64,000 bases of DNA from Alcaligenaceae bacterium (GTDB lineage: Bacteria; Pseudomonadota; Gammaproteobacteria; Burkholderiales; Burkholderiaceae_B), in the NCBI GenBank assembly GCA_013416395.1, contig JACCEP010000002.1, positions 620,001 to 684,000 of the forward strand, given 5' to 3'. Below, one piece after another: positions 56,090 through 64,000 of this stretch (position 1 is the first letter of the stretch; each line of letters opens with the position of its first letter). Both the position numbers and the translations under genes were made by a program. The notes under the pieces are model-generated. The model was given only the letters and a program-made list of their open reading frames with translations. It searched no databases and was not told the origin of the DNA.

Positions 56090-56620
56090 TTAACAGGGCT
56101 CAGCCTTTAGCTGCAGCTGGCTGCACAGAGCCAGTATTTCTGTAACTTCGCTTCTGTGCACTAACACTACCTGAAAATCGTGCGTGTAACTTTCGCCAAA
56201 ATTGATCAGGCAATATTTTGGGTGATGCGTTTGCAACTGTTGGTCAACCCATTTGAAAAAATCGCCAATGGTATTGAAGTTATTGTCGTCGTAGGGGTAG
56301 TCAGGCAACAGGGGTTGCTCGAATGCATCGATAACCTGCTCGTACAGTTCGTCCACCGTGTCTGATACCGCAAAATAGTCTTCCAACTCGATAAAGATAA
56401 TAAACGCCAGCACACCGCTCGGGTCATATTGGGCCACACGTGCCGCTTCTGCCCCGTAGTGCGTTTGCAGGGCTTGGGCGGGCTCGGCCACAGCCTGACG
56501 ACATACGTCTGCTATACGTGCGATTTCATGCTCGTCCAGATCGCCGCAGGAAAGCAGGCTGATCAGCTTTGTCAGCTTGCTTGCGTCAATGGTAGAAGGG
56601 GGCTCGGAGCTGGATACCAT
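56090..56620 (-). CDS. Hypothetical protein, acidic
   Basis: Not recognised with certainty. The 176 residues are acidic and seem cytoplasmic, with helical segments (KLISLLSCGDLDEHEIARIADVC, VDELYEQVIDAFEQP) and a C-terminal LINFGESYTHDFQVVLVHRSEV that recalls DUF6630-type proteins, a weak resemblance from memory. Codon use and a proper start with AAAGGTAGC upstream on the same strand argue for a real gene. It follows tex by about 40 bases on the same strand and may share its transcript. Confidence 0.65.
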   Translation of the reverse strand: MVSSSEPPSTIDASKLTKLISLLSCGDLDEHEIARIADVCRQAVAEPAQALQTHYGAEAARVAQYDPSGVLAFIIFIELEDYFAVSDTVDELYEQVIDAFEQPLLPDYPYDDNNFNTIGDFFKWVDQQLQTHHPKYCLINFGESYTHDFQVVLVHRSEVTEILALCSQLQLKAEPC

Positions 56621-56661
56621 AGTGCTACCTTTTTAGGTTTGCAAGTAGAGAGGCCAAAGCG

Positions 56662-59046
56662 CTATTTTTTCAGTTTGGCAAAGGCGGCAGCCATTGCACC
56701 CATGGATGAAGGCTCGGCGGTACGAGCAGTATTGTTGCGCCGTGGTGATCCGGTGGCTGGGCGTTTGTCGGCGCCAGGGCGTGCTTCGCTCCCACGCCGC
56801 ACTGGGGCGCTATCGTCATCCAGACGCATGGTAAGTGCGATGCGCTTGCGTGCGACATCAACCTCTTGCACTTTCACCTTTACCGTCTGGCCCACTCGCA
56901 CAACGTCGCGAGGTTCTTTTACAAACGTATTGGACAGGGCAGAAATATGCACCAGGCCGTCCTGATGTACGCCAACATCGACAAAAGCACCAAAATTGGC
57001 AACGTTAGTGACGACACCTTCTAGGATCATACCTTCGTGCAGGTCTGAAATGGTGTTGACGCCTTCCATAAAGGTGGCGGTCTTGAACTCGGGGCGCGGG
57101 TCACGACCCGGCTTCTCGAGCTCCTGGAAGATGTCCTTGACGGTGGGTAAACCAAAACGCTCATCGGTAAACTCAGACGGAGAAACGCCTTTGAGTGCGC
57201 CCTGACGACCCATCACCTCGTGCACGTCAGATTTTATTTTGGCAAGAATGCGTTCGACGACCGGGTACGCTTCAGGGTGTACCGATGAGGCATCAAGCGG
57301 GTTGCCGCCATTGGCGATACGCAGAAAACCGGCAGCCTGCTCAAATGTTTTGTCACCAAACCGTGGCACCTTAAGCAAGGTTTTACGATCGGGGAAAGCA
57401 CCGTTGCTGTCACGCCAGGCCACAATGTTTTTGGCCAATGTTGCGTTAAGCCCTGAAATACGGGTAAGCAGTGGCGCAGAGGCAGTATTGACATCAACCC
57501 CTACAGCATTGACGCAGTCTTCGATGACGGCATCAAGCGAGCGGGCCAACTCGCGTTGGTTGACATCATGCTGGTACTGACCAACGCCAATGGCTTTGGG
57601 CTCGATCTTGACCAGCTCGGCCAGCGGGTCTTGAAGACGGCGTGCAATGGAGACGGCGCCTCGCAGGGTGACGTCAAGGTCGGGGAACTCGTTGGCGGCA
57701 AGCTCAGAGGCTGAATACACCGAAGCGCCTGCTTCGGAGACAATTACACGGGTTACGTTGAGCTTGGGGAATTTTTCCTGCATGTCGGTGACAAGCTTTT
57801 CAGTCTCGCGCGATGCGGTGCCGTTGCCGATGGCGAGGAGCTCAATATTGTGCTTGCTGACCAGTGCTGCCAGCGTGTTGATGCTGCCCTCGCGGTCGCG
57901 CCGGGGTTCAAAGGGATAAATCGTACTGGTTGCCAGCACTTTGCCTGTAGCATCAATGGCGGCAAGCTTGACCCCGGTGCGTATACCCGGATCCAGCCCC
58001 AGCACGGCCTTGGGGCCGGCCGGCGCGGCCAGCATCAGATCTTTGAGGTTGGCGGCAAAAACGCGTATGGCCTCTTGTTCGGCGCTTTCTCGCAGGCGAC
58101 TGATAAGTTCAGATTCGAACGTTGTCAGTAGCTTGACGCGCCATGTCCAGCGGCACACCTCAGCCAACCAGCGGCCGCGAGGGGCTGGGTCAAGGCTGAA
58201 GTCAGCGTCGACGCTCAGAATACGGGCAATGCGCAAAATGCAAGGGTGTGGCGTCTGGGCTTCGAGCTCTGGGGTCAGCCCAAGCCGTATATCGAGCACG
58301 CCTTGCTGGCGCCCCCGCAGCAGTGCCAATATGCGATGCGACGGCAGGGTGCGCAGTGCTTCGCTGAAGTCAAACCAGTCGCGAAAGTTGTCGCCTTCGT
58401 TTTCTTTACCTGCCATAACCTTTGAATAAAGCAGACCGGTGCTCCAAAGATGCTCACGCATATCTGCCAGCAAGTCGGCGTTTTCGGCATAGCGCTCGGC
58501 CAAAATGTCGCGTGCGCCGTCAAGGGCGGCTTTGGCGTCGTTGATCGAAGCCTCTGGGTTAAGGTAACCCTCGGCCAGAACGCTGGGGTCGCAGCCCACA
58601 TCTGCCAAAATCGCATCGGCCAGAGGCTCGAGGCCCGCTTCACGCGCTATCTGGGCACGAGTGCGACGCTTGGGTTTGAAGGGCGCGTACAGGTCTTCGA
58701 GACGCTGCTTGGTGTCAGCGGTTTTTACCTCGTGCTCAAGCTCGGCCGTCAGTTTGCCTTGCTCTGCAATAGATTCGAGCACGACGGCGCGTCGAGACTC
58801 GAGTTCGCGCACATAAAGCAGCCTGACCTCGAGATTGCGCAGGACGGTGTCGTCCAGACCCCCTGTTATTTCTTTGCGATAGCGTGCAATAAAGGGCACG
58901 GTGGCGCCGCCATCAAGAAGCTCGACCGTCGCGGCCACCTGATTGGGCCGCACATTAAGCTCGGCAGCCAGCAAGGCAACGATGCGAGCGGCGTTTTCCG
59001 CGTCAGTGGCGGGGGTTGGTTTTGCGTGAACAGGGGTATCAGTCAT
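56662..59046 (-). CDS. tex: Tex family RNA-binding transcription accessory protein
   Basis: Cytoplasmic RNA-binding protein of 794 residues, related to eukaryotic Spt6. Domains in order: an N-terminal helical region, a YqgF-like RNase fold ([19 protein letters not shown] at about 345), helix-hairpin-helix repeats (about 495-565, including [26 protein letters not shown]) and a C-terminal S1 domain ([31 protein letters not shown]). The basic, Ala-rich tail is short. First described in Bordetella as a factor affecting toxin gene expression. It diverges from the helicase gene. Confidence 0.96.
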   Translation of the reverse strand: MTDTPVHAKPTPATDAENAARIVALLAAELNVRPNQVAATVELLDGGATVPFIARYRKEITGGLDDTVLRNLEVRLLYVRELESRRAVVLESIAEQGKLTAELEHEVKTADTKQRLEDLYAPFKPKRRTRAQIAREAGLEPLADAILADVGCDPSVLAEGYLNPEASINDAKAALDGARDILAERYAENADLLADMREHLWSTGLLYSKVMAGKENEGDNFRDWFDFSEALRTLPSHRILALLRGRQQGVLDIRLGLTPELEAQTPHPCILRIARILSVDADFSLDPAPRGRWLAEVCRWTWRVKLLTTFESELISRLRESAEQEAIRVFAANLKDLMLAAPAGPKAVLGLDPGIRTGVKLAAIDATGKVLATSTIYPFEPRRDREGSINTLAALVSKHNIELLAIGNGTASRETEKLVTDMQEKFPKLNVTRVIVSEAGASVYSASELAANEFPDLDVTLRGAVSIARRLQDPLAELVKIEPKAIGVGQYQHDVNQRELARSLDAVIEDCVNAVGVDVNTASAPLLTRISGLNATLAKNIVAWRDSNGAFPDRKTLLKVPRFGDKTFEQAAGFLRIANGGNPLDASSVHPEAYPVVERILAKIKSDVHEVMGRQGALKGVSPSEFTDERFGLPTVKDIFQELEKPGRDPRPEFKTATFMEGVNTISDLHEGMILEGVVTNVANFGAFVDVGVHQDGLVHISALSNTFVKEPRDVVRVGQTVKVKVQEVDVARKRIALTMRLDDDSAPVRRGSEARPGADKRPATGSPRRNNTARTAEPSSMGAMAAAFAKLKK

Positions 59047-59385
59047 TCGTCCAACATTTAAAACGGTGAATCATGCGCAGCATTTTGCCACATCGCAGGC
59101 CATGAACGTTGTGCACACAGTGTAAGCGCCTGTGACGCGCACGACTGCAGGCTGGCCTTGCGGTGCTCCGGCGCTGCAACGAACAGGCTGGGCGCAGGAC
59201 ACGATGGGGCCGACTGCGTCATAGTATAGAGAATTGATGTTTTACGCAGCTATGGCTCGAATGCCGCATGTAAAGGTGGCAGGCCGTTGCGCTGCCACGG
59301 CATCAGTGCGTGGGCCTGCACCTGGACAAATTTTTGGCCCATTGGTGTTGTGCGACCCCCTGTGAGAAAATCGACGTTACGATTT
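59047..59385. other. Divergent region between tex and the helicase gene
   Basis: These 339 bases must hold both promoters. A TATAGA at 59226 could be a -10 box, but the evidence is slight. I see no gene or repeat here. Confidence 0.5.
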
Positions 59386-61593
59386 ATGGCTGCTTTCATG
59401 TTTGACCAACTACTTTCTGATATTTTCGCCGGCGACGGCCTCATTGCTCAGGCCGTGCCCAGTTACCGGCCACGGCAGGCCCAGCTTGAGCTGGCCCAGG
59501 CCATAGAGAAGGCGGCACTTGACCACACCACGCTTATTGCCGAGGCGGGCACCGGCACCGGTAAAACCTGGGCTTATCTGGTACCTGCCTTCCTCAGCGG
59601 CGGCAAGGTTCTGGTGTCAACCGGCACACGTACACTACAAGACCAGTTGTTCCGCCGCGATATTCCGCGGCTGCGCAAGGCACTGGCCTTGCCCGTAACG
59701 GTTTCGCTGCTCAAGGGTCGAGGCAATTATGTATGCCATTACCATCTTGATCGTTTGTCCGGTGACGACCGGGCGCTAAAGTCACGTGCTGAAGTAAGCC
59801 AACTACGGCATATCCAGGTGTTTACCCAGCAATCACGCACGGGCGATCGCAGTGATCTGGCCGAAGTGCCCGAAGACGCTGATATCTGGAATCGCGTGAC
59901 ATCCACGCGTGACAATTGCCTGGGCCAGGAATGTCCGTTCGTCAAAGATTGCTTTGTAATCAAAGCCAGGCGGCAGGCACAGGATGCCGACGTGGTCGTG
60001 GTCAATCATGCCTTGTTCATGGCAGATCTGGCCCTGCGTGAAGAAGGCATTACCGATCTGCTGCCTGACGTAGACCTTGTCGTGTTCGATGAGGCGCATC
60101 AGCTTCCTGATATTGCTACACGCTTTCTGGGCTCCAGCGTATCTTCCCACCAGCTGCTTGACCTGGCACGCGCCACAGAAGCGGCCGGACTGGCCTATGC
60201 CCGCGAGTCCACCAACTGGAGCGAGGCAGGTAAAAATATTGAGCAGGCAGCCCGCAATCTGAGGCTGGTCGCTGCTCCCATCGAGAAGCTGCCGGGGCGC
60301 AAGGCCACTTTTCTGGCAATCCCTAACGGTGCTGAGTTTGATGACGCGCTCGAGGCACTGCTCGCCGTGCTTGATAAAAGCCTGCAGCTACTGGGCATTG
60401 TCAAAGAAAAGCACCCGGATCTGGATGCGGCCCACAAAAACTGCCTTGACCTCAGGGCTCGTCTGTTTCGCTGGAGTCAACCCGATCGCCAGGGGCGTAA
60501 TGCCTTGCGTCCGGGGCTGGGCGGCACGGGTGCAGAAGATGGCGGTGATGAGTCCGACGCCAGCGACGATGGGCTGCCGCAGGCGACCAAGGTGGGCGCG
60601 GGCGTACATAAAGGTGTGGGGGGGGCCAACGACGATAATGCCGTGATTGCTGACGACGTTAAACCGGCCCCGCGCTCCAAACGCGCGGATGACGACAACA
60701 CGCCAGCGGTGCGATGGGTTGAGCACAGCCAGCATCATATGCGTTTGCATAGTGCGCCATTGTCTGTTGCCCGCATCTTTTCACGCTTTCGGCGACCGGG
60801 GCAGGCCTGGGTGCTTACGTCTGCCACGCTTTCGGTCAATGGTGATTTTGGCCATTTTGTGCGCCAGCTAGGGCTTTGGGATGCCACAACAGCACGTTGG
60901 GACTCTCCCTTTAACTACCCCGAGCAGGGGGTGCTGTATGTACCCAAGGCGCTGCCGCTGCCTAACTCACCTGTGTTCAATGAAAAATTTGTCGAAGTGC
61001 TGCTGCCACTCATACAGGCTAGCCGTGGCGGCGTACTTATTTTATGCACCACGCTGCGTTCGGTTGATCGTATTGCCGACATGCTGGAAACGCATTTTGA
61101 GGATCTGGGCATAGATCGCCTGTTGCTGCGGCAGGGCGAAAGTTCGCGCAGAGTGCTGCTCGAACGCTTTCAACAAGGGCGTGCAGTACTGGTGGGTAGC
61201 GCAAGCTTCTGGGAGGGCATTGATGTGCCCGGCGATGCCCTGACGCTGGTGGCGATTGACAAGCTGCCTTTTGCACCACCCGATGACCCCGTGCTGGAAG
61301 CACGCCTGAACCTGTGCAAGGCGGAAGGGGGCAACCCTTTCATGGAATATCAGGTGCCTGAGGCGGCCATTACGCTAAAACAAGGTGCCGGCCGCCTGAT
61401 ACGGTCAGAGTCTGACTGGGGGGTGCTGGTAGTAGGTGACACCCGTATCGTTGAAAAACCATACGGCAAGCTGATTTGGCGCGGCCTGCCGCCGTTTGCG
61501 CGAACACGCGAACCGGCGCAGGTGCTGGCCTTTCTGAAGGCCCGGCAAGAACCCCTGCCGGACGCTTTGCCCGATGTGGCTAAAACCAGTTAA
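59386..61593 (+). CDS. YoaA/DinG-family XPD-like DNA helicase
   Basis: Superfamily 2 ATP-dependent 5'-3' helicase, 735 residues from the ATG at 59386; an ATG four codons later is equally possible. Walker A is AEAGTGTGKT and the DEAH box is VVFDEAHQLPD. Iron-sulfur ligand cysteines are in CLGQECPFVKDCF with an earlier cysteine in GRGNYVCHYH. Later motifs include SASFWEGIDVPGDAL and QGAGRLIRSESDWG. The N-terminal part looks more like YoaA than DinG. In E. coli YoaA pairs with HolC. An acidic, Gly/Asp-rich insert of about 65 residues (about 375-443) interrupts the middle. Confidence 0.93.
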   Translation: MAAFMFDQLLSDIFAGDGLIAQAVPSYRPRQAQLELAQAIEKAALDHTTLIAEAGTGTGKTWAYLVPAFLSGGKVLVSTGTRTLQDQLFRRDIPRLRKALALPVTVSLLKGRGNYVCHYHLDRLSGDDRALKSRAEVSQLRHIQVFTQQSRTGDRSDLAEVPEDADIWNRVTSTRDNCLGQECPFVKDCFVIKARRQAQDADVVVVNHALFMADLALREEGITDLLPDVDLVVFDEAHQLPDIATRFLGSSVSSHQLLDLARATEAAGLAYARESTNWSEAGKNIEQAARNLRLVAAPIEKLPGRKATFLAIPNGAEFDDALEALLAVLDKSLQLLGIVKEKHPDLDAAHKNCLDLRARLFRWSQPDRQGRNALRPGLGGTGAEDGGDESDASDDGLPQATKVGAGVHKGVGGANDDNAVIADDVKPAPRSKRADDDNTPAVRWVEHSQHHMRLHSAPLSVARIFSRFRRPGQAWVLTSATLSVNGDFGHFVRQLGLWDATTARWDSPFNYPEQGVLYVPKALPLPNSPVFNEKFVEVLLPLIQASRGGVLILCTTLRSVDRIADMLETHFEDLGIDRLLLRQGESSRRVLLERFQQGRAVLVGSASFWEGIDVPGDALTLVAIDKLPFAPPDDPVLEARLNLCKAEGGNPFMEYQVPEAAITLKQGAGRLIRSESDWGVLVVGDTRIVEKPYGKLIWRGLPPFARTREPAQVLAFLKARQEPLPDALPDVAKTS

Positions 61594-62428
61594 CAGGGTT
61601 CCAGAGCGTGCCGCGGGGCTCGTCTAACCCTTGCTCGTAATACTTGCTGTTAGGAAAGTTCTGGTCAAGCACGCGCTTGGCATCATCGCGCAGTTCAGGC
61701 AGGTTTAGCTTGTCATACGACAGATACATGATGTACAGGGCCTTTTCAGCGGCCGGTACACCCTTGAAGTCGGTAATAACGGTTTTGGCGCGGTTTGCTG
61801 CCGCCACGTAGGCCTTGCGCTCATAGTAGTACTGGGCAACGTGAACCTCGTTGTCAGCAATAGTGCTAACCAGCCAGGTAAGGCGTTGGCGTGCATCGGT
61901 GGCATAGCGGCTATCGGGGTAGCGCGTTATCAGTTCATTGAAGGCATCATAAGACTCACGCAGGCCTTTGGGGTCGCGTTCGCTGGGGTCTTGCCGCGTG
62001 AACTTGCTGAACGCGGCACTGGGCGGCGTAAACGTTATCAGGCCTTTCAGGTACAACATGTAGTCGGTACCGGCATGATTGGGGTATTGCTGCTGGAAGC
62101 GGTCTATGGCAGCAAGGGCCTGTTCGGGTTCGTCATCTTTCCAGTTGACGTAAGCCTGATCAATAAGTGCCTGCTGGGCGTAGCCCCCAAAGGGGTAGCG
62201 CGCCTCAACGGCTTCCAGCCGGCTTCGGGCCTCTTTCCAGTTGCCTGCGCTCATGTTTTCACGGGCATCCTGGTACAGGCGTTCGGCACTCCAGCCTGCG
62301 GTTGTGTCCTGTTCTGGCTTGATGGAACCGCAGCCCGTAACGAGCAAGACAGCGATGAGCCCGAGGACGGCGCAACATAGGCGCACGAAACCGGGATGGC
62401 GGAACGTATATAGGTCGGTACGAGTCAC
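61580..62428 (-). CDS. bamD: Outer membrane protein assembly factor BamD
   Basis: Essential lipoprotein of the BAM complex, which folds beta-barrels into the outer membrane. The 282 residues start with GTG at 62428, with AAGGA 7 bases upstream. The lipoprotein cysteine is in LIAVLLVTGC. The TPR-like repeats include LYQDARENMSAGNWKEARSRLEAVEARYPFG and YPDSRYATDARQRLTWL. The 3' end overlaps the helicase gene by 14 bases in convergent orientation. It diverges from rluD over 50 bases, a conserved arrangement. Confidence 0.96.
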   Translation of the reverse strand: MTRTDLYTFRHPGFVRLCCAVLGLIAVLLVTGCGSIKPEQDTTAGWSAERLYQDARENMSAGNWKEARSRLEAVEARYPFGGYAQQALIDQAYVNWKDDEPEQALAAIDRFQQQYPNHAGTDYMLYLKGLITFTPPSAAFSKFTRQDPSERDPKGLRESYDAFNELITRYPDSRYATDARQRLTWLVSTIADNEVHVAQYYYERKAYVAAANRAKTVITDFKGVPAAEKALYIMYLSYDKLNLPELRDDAKRVLDQNFPNSKYYEQGLDEPRGTLWNPVNWF

Positions 62429-62478
62429 AAAAGCATCCTTGGTGTTAGCATTGCAGGCTGATTATATGATTTGTCGCC

Positions 62479-63465
62479 ATGCCTGACACAGATATCACTA
62501 AAGAAAGTTATTTGCATGCTCCTGACGAGGCACAAACGCCTGGTGAGCCGCTGCATTTTCGTCTTCCAATAAGTGCCCGGGCCGAGCGGCTCGACAAGGT
62601 GCTGGCCGTTCTTTTGCCCGAGCATTCACGCAGTCGCCTGCAAGGGTGGATCGAAGGCGGGCATGTGCTGGTAAACGACAGTCCGGGGCGTAACAAGCAA
62701 CTGACCTACCCTGGTGATGTGCTACTAATCTGGCCGCAGCTGCCGCCCGAATCGCAGGCATTCATCCCTGAAGACATTGCGTTCGAGGTCGTGGCCCAGA
62801 GCCCTGACTGGGTTGTGATCAACAAGCCTGCAGGGCTGGTGACACATCCTGGCGCAGGCAATTGGCACGGCACACTACTCAACGGTCTGCTGTTTCGGTT
62901 TCCAGAGCTCGCCTGCGTGGCCCGGGCCGGCATCGTGCATAGGCTTGACAAAGACACTTCAGGTCTGCTCGTGGTGGCCCGGCACGAACGCGCGCAAACG
63001 CATCTGGTGCGGCAACTTCAGGCACGTAGTGTCAGCCGCCAGTACCTGGCTCTGGTTCATGGCCAGCTGTCAGGGGCGGGCACGGTCACGAGCGAAATAG
63101 GCCGCGATGCCAGAGTGCCTGTTCGTATGACGGTTGACAGGCCAGTCGCACCCAAAGCGGCCATTACGCATTATGTTGCGAACCGATCGGGAGTGCTCGG
63201 AGATGGCGTAATGGTTACCGAGGTGGCGTGTCGGCTCGAGACCGGCCGCACGCATCAGATTCGCGTGCACCTGGCCAGCATCCGCCATCCGCTTGTCGCC
63301 GATGTGTTGTATGGTGGGCGAGAGGCTGGTGGGGCGCACCGCCAACTGCTGCATGCACGGGCCCTGGCCTTTGATGATCCGTCCACGGGTCAGCGTATCA
63401 GCTTCGAGGCTGCGCTGGCCGATGATTTTCAGCATGTACTTGATGAGGTGTTATGGAAAGCCTGA
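62479..63465 (+). CDS. rluD: 23S rRNA pseudouridine synthase RluD
   Basis: Makes pseudouridines 1911, 1915 and 1917 in helix 69 of 23S rRNA. It has 328 residues. An S4 RNA-binding domain is at about 35-90 (RAERLDKVLAVLLPEHSRSRLQGWI). The catalytic aspartate is in GIVHRLDKDTSGLLVVA, and the C-terminal box ETGRTHQIRVHLASIRHPLVAD is typical. pgeF follows after 57 bases, the usual order. The start diverges from bamD. Confidence 0.96.
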   Translation: MPDTDITKESYLHAPDEAQTPGEPLHFRLPISARAERLDKVLAVLLPEHSRSRLQGWIEGGHVLVNDSPGRNKQLTYPGDVLLIWPQLPPESQAFIPEDIAFEVVAQSPDWVVINKPAGLVTHPGAGNWHGTLLNGLLFRFPELACVARAGIVHRLDKDTSGLLVVARHERAQTHLVRQLQARSVSRQYLALVHGQLSGAGTVTSEIGRDARVPVRMTVDRPVAPKAAITHYVANRSGVLGDGVMVTEVACRLETGRTHQIRVHLASIRHPLVADVLYGGREAGGAHRQLLHARALAFDDPSTGQRISFEAALADDFQHVLDEVLWKA

Positions 63466-63522
63466 CCACACCTGTGTGCAGACCTCGTCCGTCAAGACGT
63501 AGTTGGGCAAGGAGGCAATCTT

Positions 63523-64000
63523 TTGAAGCCTAAGGCTTGTTTGCAACAGGGCGATGATACGGCCATGCGGGCGGAAGTCGATGTTAAAGCCCAAGAGCTT
63601 GCCGTCGTATCTGGCCTGCCCTGGCGGGGCGTTCACTATTTCTGTACCACCCGGCAGGGCGGTGGCAGTGCCCATACCTGGGCGTCGCTAAACCTGGGGT
63701 TGCATACAGGTGATGACCCGAAGCAGGTCGCCTTCAATCGGCAAAAGCTTCGTAGCAAGCTGCCCGGTGAGCCTGTGTGGTTGCGACAAGTACATGGTAG
63801 CGATGTGTTCGATGCCGATCGTGGTGTGGTAATGACCGCCAGAGGCGGTGAGTTTGTCAGCGACCTACCGTCGGGCGAGCTTGACGCTCGCGATGCGTGT
63901 GACGCAAACGCCGGCATGCCCGAGGCGACGGTGCCTGAGGCCGATGCCGCGATTACCTTGCAGCCCGAAAACGTGTTGGCCATTATGACGGCCGACTGTC
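63523..64000 (+). CDS. pgeF: Purine nucleoside phosphorylase/laccase-domain protein YfiH, N-terminal part
   Basis: The gene runs off the right edge; 159 codons are visible. The YfiH/DUF152 family was first called multicopper polyphenol oxidase and later shown to act on purine nucleosides and on peptidoglycan-precursor editing. The core matches are LPWRGVHYFCTTRQGG, SLNLGLHTGDD, WLRQVHGSDVFDAD, ADAAIT and the final TADC whose cysteine is a metal ligand. I prefer the TTG start at 63523, which has a perfect AAGGAGG 7 bases upstream, to the later ATG at 63565, which has none. It follows rluD. Confidence 0.9.
   Translation, partial: MKPKACLQQGDDTAMRAEVDVKAQELAVVSGLPWRGVHYFCTTRQGGGSAHTWASLNLGLHTGDDPKQVAFNRQKLRSKLPGEPVWLRQVHGSDVFDADRGVVMTARGGEFVSDLPSGELDARDACDANAGMPEATVPEADAAITLQPENVLAIMTADC

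Noticed and set aside
1-64000. tRNA, rRNA, insertion sequences or prophage genes
   Set aside because: I looked for cloverleaf-like hairpins, transposase motifs and integrase genes and saw none; the gene content is core metabolism throughout.

Overview
The window reads as a continuous, gene-dense piece of core chromosome from a betaproteobacterium of the order Burkholderiales, most likely family Alcaligenaceae (Bordetella/Achromobacter/Pusillimonas-like). This is inferred from gene content: a lepA-lepB-rnc-era-recO run, the EarP/EF-P (Arg32) pair, a DUF2863 gene, a prpR/prpB-prpC-acnD-prpF-prpD cluster, and mdh-gntR-sdhCDAB-sdhE-gltA close to sucAB-lpd-zapE. The DNA is moderately GC-rich. I saw no rRNA, tRNA, insertion sequence, prophage or CRISPR array. 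One gene is cut at each edge (lepA at the left, pgeF at the right).

Layout. 1-5.2 kb: a rightward, mostly overlapping run: lepA (3' part), lepB, rnc, era, a short recO, a PIN-domain gene and a RarD-like transporter. 5.3-8.2 kb, leftward: pepA, holC, yccA. 8.3-20.1 kb, mainly rightward: lptF without lptG beside it, a DUF423 gene (leftward), aidB, a secreted thermonuclease, a four-gene peptide-type ABC transporter and a DUF1178 gene. 20.4-26.1 kb, leftward: DUF2863 gene, earP, efp, and acnB. 26.4-35.0 kb, leftward: the 2-methylcitrate (propionate) operon prpB-prpC-acnD-prpF-prpD, followed by a small membrane protein and a GNAT-like gene; the activator gene prpR diverges from it. 37.5-53.3 kb: the TCA cycle block (mdh, gntR, sdhCDABE, gltA, maeB, sucA, sucB, lpd). 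53.4-64 kb: zapE, trpS, an unknown gene, tex, an XPD-like helicase, bamD, rluD and pgeF.

How it works together. Propionyl-CoA is condensed with oxaloacetate by PrpC, dehydrated and rehydrated by PrpD or AcnD/PrpF (and probably AcnB), and split by PrpB to pyruvate and succinate, which enters the neighbouring TCA genes. The prpB promoter has a clear sigma-54 -24/-12 element and PrpR is a sigma-54 activator. An identical 22-nt inverted-repeat sequence lies upstream of acnB and between mdh and a UTRA-type GntR regulator, which suggests that this regulator coordinates TCA genes 12 kb apart.

No wholly new multi-gene system is evident. The most interesting items are this shared operator, the repeat and hairpin elements inside the prp operon, a YegP-like tail on TrpS, an unusual double-anchored peptide-binding protein with an enlarged permease, a shortened RecO, and lptF without lptG.
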